A stretch of DNA of 64,000 nucleotides from Limnoperna fortunei. Lineage: Eukaryota; Mollusca; Bivalvia; Mytilida; Modiolidae. The position numbers were made by a program, and so were the translations under genes. This document shows, piece after piece, positions 56,301 to 64,000 of the stretch. Each line of letters starts with the position of its first letter. Position 1 is the stretch's first letter. The notes below the pieces were generated by a model. The model saw only the letters and a program-made list of their open reading frames with translations. It made no database searches and was not told the origin of the DNA. The stretch is from contig OX104125.1 in assembly GCA_944474755.1 (NCBI GenBank), forward strand, positions 49,463,346 to 49,527,345, in the 5' to 3' direction.

Positions 56301-58478
56301 TTAATTATACGGATGTATTTTTATATATAACATTAGGAAACACACATTGACGAAACTGAACGCAAAACCATGAAGAACTCTAATATTTGAGAAAATGTCT
56401 CATTGAGAAACACGAAACCTACAACAGATAAGAAAACTGTATAAAAAAACTGGAACATTGTAAACAAGTCTGTAAAAGACTCAGAACGTAGTAGAGAAAC
56501 GGTCCGTTTGTGTTGACATATTGTGCCTCACAGACATTACACCACTTTTCGCAGTATCTTGTATCAGTCACGGTAAAGTTCGGTTTAAAGCTACCTTTAC
56601 AAAATTGTTCCGTATTTTGTAATGAAATGATTCTTAGATAAACCGCAAATATATGTAATGAATATTTCTGCTGGTATAAACAGGTATCACTTTTGCATAT
56701 GGTCTACACTTGACGTAAGGAATTTAATCGTTGTTTTGATTTCCGTAACATAAAACGTTTGCTTGAATTAGTGTAGTCGTTCATGAAATGTGATTTATCT
56801 AGGTTTTCAATTTGTTTTTCGAGAAGTACTGACCCTAAAGGAGCGTTTTAGAGACCCGATTAACGAGTTTTGTCGTTGTACCAAGATAGGAGTATTTTAA
56901 AAATCACTTAAAAAGTTTAATAGAATGCTGTCATGACAAAATTGTAGCTTAACCTAAGATTCATTTAAAATATGTTCATGCAAACAGACAATACTTGCGA
57001 TATACATATTAGTAAATATAGTATATTCTAATATATTTTCTCACCAATATTACGAAACTTGACAATTAGTCTTGAACATCTCAAAGCGCCTCATTATATA
57101 ATATTGATGCTACGTATAATAAGTATTGAGGCTGCAAAAAACGTGCACCGATCATTATGGATTGATCGATCACTGTATCTGATACATAAGTGCAAAACTT
57201 TGCCTGGTGCAGAAAATGCATTGCTGAAAAAGAAACCAATATGATGTGTTGGTATAATTTTACAACAAAAAATAGAAACCAACACCTGTGTAATCTTTTA
57301 TGTGTCGTATAATGTAATAAAAACGCTGCTTGCTTGTGCTAACATTATGTGTTGTGTTATTTATAGTCGGATAACGTTCATTAAAAGATGTTTACAATAT
57401 ATGTGTTTCGTTCTGCAGTGCATGTTTCCTAACATAGTTATGTCCGCCTACTGCACTATGGAGTGTAGTTGCCATGATCAAACCAACACAGATTTAGAAA
57501 ACTTGAATAATATAAGAAATTAAATTAGTAGAATTTTTCTTTTTTTTCAATCTTTGTTGGGTGATGTTTAACGCGACTTTCAATCATTTTTCAGCCATAA
57601 CAAGGGGTCCTCTTTTTTAAGGAGGTCGAAGTGAACGGAGAAAACCTTTGAACTGCGGTGGGAAAACTGACAATCCTTGGCAATGAAGATTGGAGTCAAA
57701 AGTACATCCTGCCCAAATTACAGATCACGCAATTAATAGATGACTAACTACCTTAATACCTGGGTATAATGTTAATGAAGATAACAGCATACCGAATAAA
57801 AAGGAAACTGTAGAAACCAAAGTCCCAGAAAAAGGCAAAATACAGAACACAAATCAAACTAAAATGTAACTAAAACAACTGTCCTGACTTGGCACTGGTA
57901 ATGCAAAAGACATGGAGGGTTAAACCAGGTTGTTTTCAAGCAGTACATATACATTCGAGGTCAGGGTTTTATGCGGTACTCTGAATTCCTCCCCAATATA
58001 ATCTATACAAACAGCTAAATGTGGAACAAATCACCATTTGACCAAAGCAAAACAATAATGCAATGAATATACCATTAGCAGATTACTAAACATGAACATG
58101 AATAAATAAATGTATAGATAGTTTTCTATTGTTGTGGCAAGCAATTAACACAAAAATACGTTAATAAAATATATTATTACATCATATTCGAAAACAAAAT
58201 TAATGCCTCGTGTTATTAATAATCATAGTATCGTGTATCTGTAGACTTGATATGGTTTGTTTAATATGTCAGACATTTATTCATACTAATTAGTTGAATT
58301 GTCTATTTTGGAGGTTCGATATGCGTCATTTGATGTTTTCGATGCTACAAAATCAGTTTTCGTGTTTATGTTAGCTACTAGTATGTAGATTCTTAATTCT
58401 TCCGTAAATTGCTGATTTCTGGTACAGATGACCCAGTACAGATGAGCTCACGCGCACACATCTGTAATTGCTGTGTCG
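53331..58478. repeat. Alpha segment of copy 4
   Basis: Very close to alpha of copy 3 and sharing its missing stretch, but it keeps the GCGCGTCTCGTCTAAC piece that copy 3 has lost. A minus-strand retroelement-tail fragment lies at about 54275-54400. Contains the one uninterrupted version of the ATGGCAGATGCGCG frame (see 53946-54089). Confidence 0.88.
53946..54089 (+). pseudogene. 47-codon exon-like frame in alpha, copy 4
   Basis: ATG frame with two in-frame ATGs (53946, 53970) and a product of ordinary composition, including RKSNEEGKVDLTLQILAR and EFDITTLPKTF. The same sequence in copy 3 ends early at TAA (K then stop), copy 1 has two stops, and the beta paralogues (near 8483, 24045, 43646 and 62335) begin ATGGCAGATTGGGGTTAA, with an early stop. 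So six or more of its relatives are broken and the copy 4 frame is probably the exception or a chance reversal. It could descend from a captured exon. I do not recognise a family. Confidence 0.25.
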
Positions 58479-58569
58479 TCCAATCAAAACGACAGAAACA
58501 AGAACGTTGTTATGGAAGCATAACAATGTTCTTCTATGACGTTCTTGTTTCCGGCGTTCTGATTGGATG
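58479..58569. repeat. Nested hairpin H1, copy 4
   Basis: Same structure as at 5516 with single changes (AAACGACAG, CAATGTTC). It is separated from foldback H2 by the private 1.1-kb insertion. Confidence 0.82.
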
Positions 58570-58609
58570 TCAGAGACAATGGAGTATAAAACAATGGAGA
58601 GTCTATATA

Positions 58610-58763
58610 GGATTAAACGCTTATTTTCGGTAATTCATCGATGTATGAACGAGGTCGACTCACTCACAAACAAATAAACGGCCGAAGGCCGTTTATGATA
58701 GTCTTGTGAGTGAGTCGACCTCGTTCATACATCGATGAATTACTGAAAATAAGCGTTTAATCC
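58610..58763. repeat. 154-bp near-perfect palindrome, copy 4 only
   Basis: The left arm 58610-58669 and right arm 58704-58763 are 60 bp each with a single mismatch (TTCGGTAATT against AATTACTGAA). The 34-base centre contains a further perfect hairpin, ATAAACGGCC/GGCCGTTTAT with a GAA loop (58674-58696). Words include GAGGTCGACTCACTCAC and CATCGATG. The near-identity of the arms implies a recent inverted duplication or active correction between arms. Confidence 0.95.
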
Positions 58764-59022
58764 TTATAATTCTTCCAAAATTGTTTTTATATATTTAACA
58801 TTCTTGTCCCAAAATAAAATTTTATTATAAGTGTGTGACGCGTAGGAATATATACAACGAACTGAAGACAAAAACGTGGTCGGTTTGAAGTGAATAACTG
58901 GCATTGACAACAGATACAATTTACGATTTGCCGAGAAGATTATTAATAAAAACAAAAGAAGACTCAACAAAAAACAATATTCCGTATACTAATGTTCGTC
59001 ATTGTACCCGCGGTTTATATTA

Positions 59023-59040
59023 ACGTCATATGTGACGTCA
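59023..59040. promoter_or_regulatory. CRE palindrome and half site
   Basis: A full cAMP response element TGACGTCA at 59033-59040 with a half site ACGTCA at 59023-59028, about 85 bp upstream of the ATG at 59123. CREB/ATF proteins bind this motif in animals. Binding here is inferred only from the motif and its place ahead of an exon-like frame. Confidence 0.4.
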
Positions 59041-59122
59041 TATCTGTTCAAACGGAACGGAAACCTAGCTAGACGTTCTTTCTTAAATACGAAGAGGAAA
59101 AACAATAGTTGTCGTTTGTTCA

Positions 59123-59226
59123 ATGGATTTATCAGTGAAAATTGCTAGAGCTGTGCAGAGACATGGAGTTGGTAACAAATTCGTGCATCTTGCTATTTCG
59201 TTGATTTGTTGTGACCGCGAAAAAAG
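59123..59226 (+). pseudogene. Exon-like frame ending at a splice donor in the copy 4 insertion
   Basis: The ATG has G at +4 (TCAATGG). The frame runs 34 codons plus two bases and ends AAAAAG directly before GTAATT, a good donor; without splicing it stops at the TAA of that donor. The product begins MDLSVKIARAVQRHG and continues KFVHLAISLICC; no family is recognised. A possible acceptor (ATGTGTGCAG, ending 59453) would add only a few codons before a stop. Together with the CRE upstream it has the layout of a first exon with its promoter, probably cut off from its gene. A functional very short gene is not excluded. Confidence 0.35.
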
Positions 59227-59564
59227 GTAATTTTACCGTTACGGCTATTGTGTGTATTTGAAATGATTCATAATTGAAATTACAAGAAACGCAATTTCAA
59301 AGTATCGTTTATACATGCCTTCACACTCGCATTTCATCCACATTCGAATTCTGCTATTTCCGTCATTCAGCAATGTGTACAATGAATCCAAAACGAAGTG
59401 TACTGTTAAAATATTTTCTTGTATGTATTTGTCTATAAAACAAATGTGTGCAGCTGGTTCAATTAAATAGCTTTCCGTTTAAGCAATACATCGCTCAAGA
59501 TATTTGAATCGCCAAAATTCGAGTGTACTGGCTTAATTTATTGTCTGAAGCATACACGACACAT

Positions 59565-59675
59565 GGCCGCCATATTTGTTTACTTTTAGCAAAAAAAAAG
59601 TAGTTCCCCAAAAGTCGTTCATGAAAGTATGAACGGATCTGGGAAGTACTGGTTTATGGCCTTTTGACCAATCAA
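59565..59675 (-). promoter_or_regulatory. CCAAT and ATGGCGGCC words on the minus strand
   Basis: Near the right end of the insertion, GACCAATCAA (59666-59675) reads as TTGATTGGTC on the minus strand, and about 95 bp farther AAATATGGCGGCCATG is a YY1-type word often found at animal transcript starts. The pair could be a minus-strand promoter. No convincing coding frame follows (ATGGCGGCCATGTG stops after 11 codons). Confidence 0.2.
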
Positions 59676-59749
59676 AAATGACTATAAACGTAAACGAATG
59701 TAAGATAAGAATTATTATGATATAGCAATGTGAAATTTGTTGGTTTACG

Positions 59750-59930
59750 GAAGAAATAGGTACTTTCATGTGCTTTTGGGAAAGTCCATGTGAAATTTCA
59801 CTCGTGATAGAAATTGTCATGTCTTTTTGTTCGTTCCGCTGCGCTCCACTCGCGAAAAGACAAAATTTCTATCACTCGTGAAAGATCAACCGGTCTTTCA
59901 CAAAAACGTATGAAAGAACCTATTATTCTT
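59750..59930. repeat. Foldback element H2, copy 4
   Basis: The best preserved copy of the foldback: left GAAATAGGTACTTTCATGTG and right CGTATGAAAGAACCTATTAT, inner TTTCACTCGTGATAGAAAT and ATTTCTATCACTCGTGAAA. The small frame that follows on the minus strand is shifted here by an 8-base deletion near 59970. Confidence 0.87.
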
Positions 59931-60438
59931 TTTTTGCTGCTAAACGGATAGAAGAGCTCACTATTTTCGTCAGATTTGGATCTCTTTCCCAATGTAACAT
60001 ATTTTACACCTTTGATTTTTTTACTCTCTACACGGCCATCCTTCATATGCGACTTAAAATCAGGTCAAACGAACTTAATGAACGCGGATTGTTTTCAAGA
60101 AAAACGGAAAAAATATTATATTAATACCTGGTAATTAGCCATTATAGAACATACTTCGTCATCAATGACTCCAAATAAAAAAGACAAAATATATCAAATG
60201 TTAGATTTTCTGATTCACAATATGATCGTCGTGTTTTTCGATAGACCGTTGGTATTCGAACGGTGTTAATTTAGTTCTTCTCCTAGCTTAGTACTGTTAT
60301 GGGGCTGAGATAATAGAAAGCCTGCCGAAGTAAGAAAAGACAATAGCCACACATTAATGTCACATTCCGCAATAGTGATGATGTGGATCAACATCAACAA
60401 TTCTAAATGACTATTCCCATTCAATTTTTACTTGCAAG

Positions 60439-60780
60439 CTTGAAAGTGAAGACACCACCTATACACTAAGGTTGGCCTCTTACTTAGACCTACTTCTAGA
60501 AATAGACTCAGGTAAACATACAAAATAAACTCCTCGACAAGCGTGATGACTTCAACTTTCCAATTGTCAACTTCCCGTTCATCGACAGCAACATTACAGC
60601 AGTTTCAGCCAATGGTTTGTACATTTCACAACTTATAGGTTATAGATCCTGCGGAATTAAGATTTTCTAGACCGATCACTGCTGTTGACTACTAAATTAC
60701 TCAAACAAGTGTTTGTTGTACCTAGCTTTATTCTATCTCTGTGGAAGATCTATGGTCGTCATCGCGACTTAATTGATCTT
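60439..60780 (+). pseudogene. Reverse transcriptase C-terminal remnant, copy 4
   Basis: Same blocks and the same shared TAA after HTK. It keeps KLLKQV.. and YGRHRD-type blocks (here GTCATCGCGAC), so the C-terminal end is the fullest of the four. Four bases are lost in ACTTATAGGTTATAG within the LIRYY block. The retroelement tail follows to about 61060 (with CCCGGAGCAAATGGGTGCAT). Confidence 0.84.
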
Positions 60781-61959
60781 TAAAGGAAATCAATCTCTCA
60801 AATTCGAACGGACATTTTTTATGTGTAATAGGGAGTGTTTTCTATTTATGGATTTGACTTTTTCATGACGGGTTTCTAATGAAAGGCAGAAACTGCCTAC
60901 TCGCCCGGAGCAAATGGGTGCATGCATGGTTTTTATTAGGTTAGGGTTACTTTCTTCTCCTTTTTGTGTCTTTTTTTTGTTTTTTTTTTTTTGTTTTTGT
61001 CTTGCGCTGTATATAATAGTGTAATTCCAGATTTGTGAGCAACAGTAATGACGTAGCAAATTTTGCATATGTCTGACGACCTATTTTCAGCATTTTACAA
61101 TAGTAATCCGGGGATAAATTTGTTACCGACGTTACAAAAACGGTGCATGGAAATGGTATGACTTGAAAGTACTTATGGACAGTCTGCGTCTCTGAACAGA
61201 ATGTTTTTTATGTAGTACAATTTCTATACACCCGGGTAATAACGTATATAACTGATAATGTTTACGTCCAAGGTATTAAAAACAAAATTATTATAATGCA
61301 GTGATATTTTTACAAGTTACTTACACTGACATTGCCATGAAAGTTTTTTCCACCTCCTCACCAACTAAGTTTGAAAAGTCGCGACATGTATCAAACTGAT
61401 ACAACTAATACTAAATTAATCAAGTATTGTGCTAAAATCATGTGTGATAGAAGACAGTTATTTCACATTTATGCCGTTTGTTAAATGTATATATTCCGAT
61501 TGGTATAGACCTATTGTGTTTGTATTCGTTGCGGTAATTCAAATTCAAATGATCGCACATTGAGTCTCATTTTATGTTTGTCTTTGTCCTTCAACCTCGT
61601 AAACATGGAACAGCAATTGACGAAGAAGGTAAGACTACAAAAAGATTTTATATGCGTATACAGACAAACAACAAGAAGCAACAAGTTAGTTAACAGATAT
61701 TCAGGGATAAACTAAAACGGCAGACCACACAAATCCTGAAAAACTAATAATTGATGGATTGATTGATTGATTGATTGACTATTTAAGAAAAAATGCATAC
61801 TTATTTATAATATACTGTTTTACTTGTATTTGACATTTAGATGCCTTTTTCATTGTCTGTTTGTTTGTTTGTTAGTTGGTTAGTAAGTGTTCCTTTAGTA
61901 CATCTGTCTATCTTTATGGAGTTTCCTTTCAAACAATAGATTTCGTTGAAGATAAAATT

Positions 61960-62526
61960 TATCCTTGACTATGTGTTATAGAAGTTTAATATTCTATGTA
62001 TACGTACATACTTGAGTGACATCAAATTTTAAGTTCGAACCAATTAAAAGCATTCGATTTTTTATCAAACTTAAAAGAACTAGGTTGGTGTCAGTTCATG
62101 ATACAGAAATAAAATGTCATCAGTGTAATTCTCTCTGAATGATAAAACTCAAGACTTATTTTCTGTGACTTATTATTCGTCGTTCAAACAATCAATTAAT
62201 CAATGCGCATGTATGTCGTGTCAATTAAATTAATATTGTTTAACAATTGTTGTTTTATCAACGGTACTAACACAAAATTGTAGCGTAAATATATGATTAA
62301 ATATACCAATGCAACAGAAAATTAGTTATTACTATGGCAGATTGGGGTTAATCTAATGAAGAGGGGAAGGTTAAACTCACACCACAAATATTGGAAAGAA
62401 GGACATTATTTTGATATTACAACATTACCAAACACCTTTACTCACTGATAAATAGCTTATTTTGTATACATATTGCTATACATTTAGCAATACATTTGCA
62501 TTTAATCACACCATCGATTCTAGTTT
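61960..62526. repeat. Beta flank of copy 4, shortened
   Basis: Collinear with 7943-8669 except that about 190 bp are missing at 62120 (AAATGTCATC joined to AGTGTAATTC). This removes the mytilid-type dispersed element and the GTTGTAGCGCTTTA word. Confidence 0.85.
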
Positions 62527-64000
62527 GAAATTTTACTGTTATGAACATTTAAAATTCGTGTTCTATTAGCCTTTAGAACTATTGCGAAAGGTCAAAATAA
62601 CTGTAAGCCAAGACTGTAGACAAGGTAACTAATATGGACGTTAAATATTCTTTTCCTCCATATATTTAGACAATTTAACTGCTATTAACGTTTAAAATTT
62701 TTGTTCTAAAAGCCTTAAGACATTGCCGCTGCTATGGACGTTTGAAATTTTCTGTTTTACAAGGCTTTAGACAATGTAAATGTTATGTTCGTTTAAAGTT
62801 CTTGTTCTACACGCCTTTAGACAATGTAACTGTTTTGAACGTTTATAATTCTTTATCTACAAGCCTTAAGACTATCTACCAGATAAAAACGTTTTAAATT
62901 CTTGTTCTACAAGAGTTTAGATAACGGATTTGCTATTAACGTTAACAAGTCTTGCTTTACAAGCATTAAGCCAATGTAGTTGCTACTAACTTTAACAATT
63001 CGTGTTCTGAAATACTTAGGACAATGGAACTTCTATTACCGTTTTAAATATTTGTTCTACCAGCATTTAGTGAACGGAACTGCTATGGACGTTTAGTCCC
63101 TTCTATGTAAGTTTAAAGTTCTTTTTCTACAAGCCTTTAGGCCATTAAATGCTAATGTCGTTTCAATTCGTGTTCTACAATCCATTAGACATTTTTTACT
63201 GCTATGAACGTTTGCAGTTCTTGATCGCAAAGTCTTTAGAACTAATGCGAACGGTTAAAATAACTGTACGCCAAGCGTGTAGATAATTTAACAGCTATGT
63301 ACGTTTAATATTCTTTTTTTACATGCCTTGAGATAATTTTACTGCTATTAACGTTTAAAATGCTTGTTCGAAAAGCCTATAGACAATGTAACTGCTATGT
63401 ACATTTGAAATTCTTGTTTTACACGGCATTTTAAAATATAAATGCTATTTTCGCTTAAAGTTCTTGTTCTACACGCTTTTAGACAATGTAACTTCTGGCC
63501 TCGGTTGCCGAGTGGGTAGGTAATTCGTTTACTATGGATCACGTTTTCTGTTAACAATGAGGTTGCGGGTTCGAGTCTAACTTCGGGTAGGGTGTACTTG
63601 ACTCCAATTTTAATTGACAAGGATTGCTAGTTTTTCTTATAGGAGGTCGGGGGTTCTCTCCGGGTACTCCAGCTTCCTCCTCCAATAAAAACTGCACGCT
63701 ATGAAATACCTGAAAAAATCGATGAAAGTGGCGTTAAACATCATACATCAAACAAACAAACAAGCAAACAAACAAACAATGCAGCTTCAATGAAGGTTTA
63801 CAATTATTGTTCTACAAGCCTTTAGACAATGCAATTGATATCATCGTTTTCAATCCTTGTTCCACAAAAATTTAGAGAACGTAGTTGCTATGAACGTTTA
63901 CAATTCTTGTTCTACAAGCTTTCGGACAATGTAGTTGTGTCCGCGTCAAATTCGTGTTCAACAAGTCTTTCGACAATGCTCTAAAAGCCTTTAAGCAAAG
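62527..64000. repeat. 50-bp minisatellite array 1, copy 4 (cut by window end)
   Basis: Left part of the array, monomer by monomer alignable with copies 1-3. Interrupted by the SINE at 63496-63776 and open at the window edge. Confidence 0.92.
63496..63776 (+). mobile_element. tRNA-derived SINE in array 1, copy 4
   Basis: Intact A box and B box as in copies 2 and 3, full tail, and a target duplication CAATGTAACTTC (63484-63495) and CAATGCAGCTTC (63777-63788). All four copies share the two differences between the duplication's left and right sides, so these changes pre-date the unit amplification. Confidence 0.88.

Larger units (their letters stand above)
58609..59715. mobile_element. Private 1.1-kb insertion between H1 and H2, copy 4
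   Basis: Copies 1-3 read GTCTATATGATATAGCAATG or a close variant. Copy 4 reads GTCTATATAGGATTAAACGC and, 1.1 kb later, GAATTATTATGATATAGCAATG. A TA or TAT at the joint could be the target duplication. The first 155 bp are a giant palindrome (58610-58763). A 9-bp inverted pair ATAATTCTT (58766-58774) / AAGAATTAT (59707-59715) lies just inside. The interior is not repeated elsewhere in the window and holds promoter-like and exon-like words (see below). No transposase is encoded. It could be a foldback-type transposon that captured host DNA, or host DNA joined during repair. Confidence 0.75.
53331..64000. repeat. Higher-order tandem repeat unit, copy 4 (cut by window end)
   Basis: Fourth copy, running off the right edge inside minisatellite array 1. 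It is collinear with copy 3 except for a private insertion of about 1.1 kb at 58609-59715 and a private loss of about 190 bp in the beta flank near 62120, where the mytilid-type dispersed repeat has gone. The unit presumably continues beyond 64000. Confidence 0.92.

Noticed and set aside
57059..57244. 61-codon frame shared by copies 2, 3 and 4
   Set aside because: It starts with TTG, copy 1 is frameshifted by 8 bases, and copy differences are mostly residue-changing. No family is recognisable.
57302..57523. 73-codon frame in alpha, copies 1, 3 and 4
   Set aside because: No ATG at the start in copies 3 and 4, cysteine-rich by composition, and not retained in copy 2, where about 30 bases are lost.
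59533..59820. 95-codon minus-strand frame across the right end of the copy 4 insertion
   Set aside because: It crosses the insertion border into foldback H2, so it cannot be an old gene, and it has no recognisable domain.
1..64000. Centromeric or telomeric identity of the array
   Set aside because: No telomere repeat (TTAGGG) tracts are present and nothing in the sequence shows kinetochore function; this would be speculation.

Overview
This window holds no protein-coding, tRNA or rRNA gene that I can support. It is AT-rich eukaryotic repeat DNA. Three things point to a bivalve mollusc, probably a mytilid. One is a dispersed element with the word CCAGACGCGCGTTTCGTCT, familiar from mussel genomes. 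The second is a tRNA-derived SINE whose tail (TCTCCGGGTACTCCAGCTTC, later GAAAGTGGCGTTAAAC, then an AAAC-rich end) is of a molluscan type. The third is remnants of a reverse transcriptase carrying the KRDDFNFPIVNFPF block common in mollusc retroelements. The taxon call rests on recall, not on a search.

The whole window is one tandem array of a very large repeat unit, about 17.7 kb where complete. Copy 1 is 1-18460, copy 2 is 18461-35608, copy 3 is 35609-53330, and copy 4 runs from 53331 to the window edge. Each full unit reads in this order: an alpha segment without satellite; a cluster of hairpins; a reverse transcriptase remnant with its 3' untranslated tail; a beta flank that is a diverged second version of the alpha start; minisatellite array 1 (50-bp monomers, interrupted by a SINE); a spacer called R here; minisatellite array 2 (same monomer family, interrupted by a long-TIR MITE in copies 1 and 2 and by a truncated one in copy 3); segment S, a diverged second version of the middle of alpha; and segment T, a diverged second version of the retroelement tail that precedes beta. 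Copy 1 lacks T, and copy 2 lacks T's neighbour, the first 2.7 kb of alpha, because the two are joined by a chimeric junction near 18460.

The unit is therefore hierarchical: 50-bp monomers lie inside arrays, the arrays lie inside a beta half that is paralogous to the alpha half, and the alpha-beta pair is tandemly repeated at about 17.7 kb. Copies differ by discrete events that date the layers. The SINE and MITE are shared and so older than the large duplications. A 134-bp LINE-like tail is only in copy 1, a 221-bp retroelement tail only in copy 2, several deletions only in copy 3, and a 1.1-kb insertion with a near-perfect 154-bp palindrome only in copy 4.

The best candidate for something undescribed is that copy 4 insertion (58609-59715). 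It carries a 60-bp-arm hairpin, a full CRE palindrome, and an exon-like ATG reading frame ending at a consensus splice donor, so it may be a captured promoter plus first exon. A second candidate is the patchy similarity between copies: a 6.6-kb block (about 34010-40600 against 51720-58380) is clearly more alike than its flanks, and it stops at the hairpin cluster.
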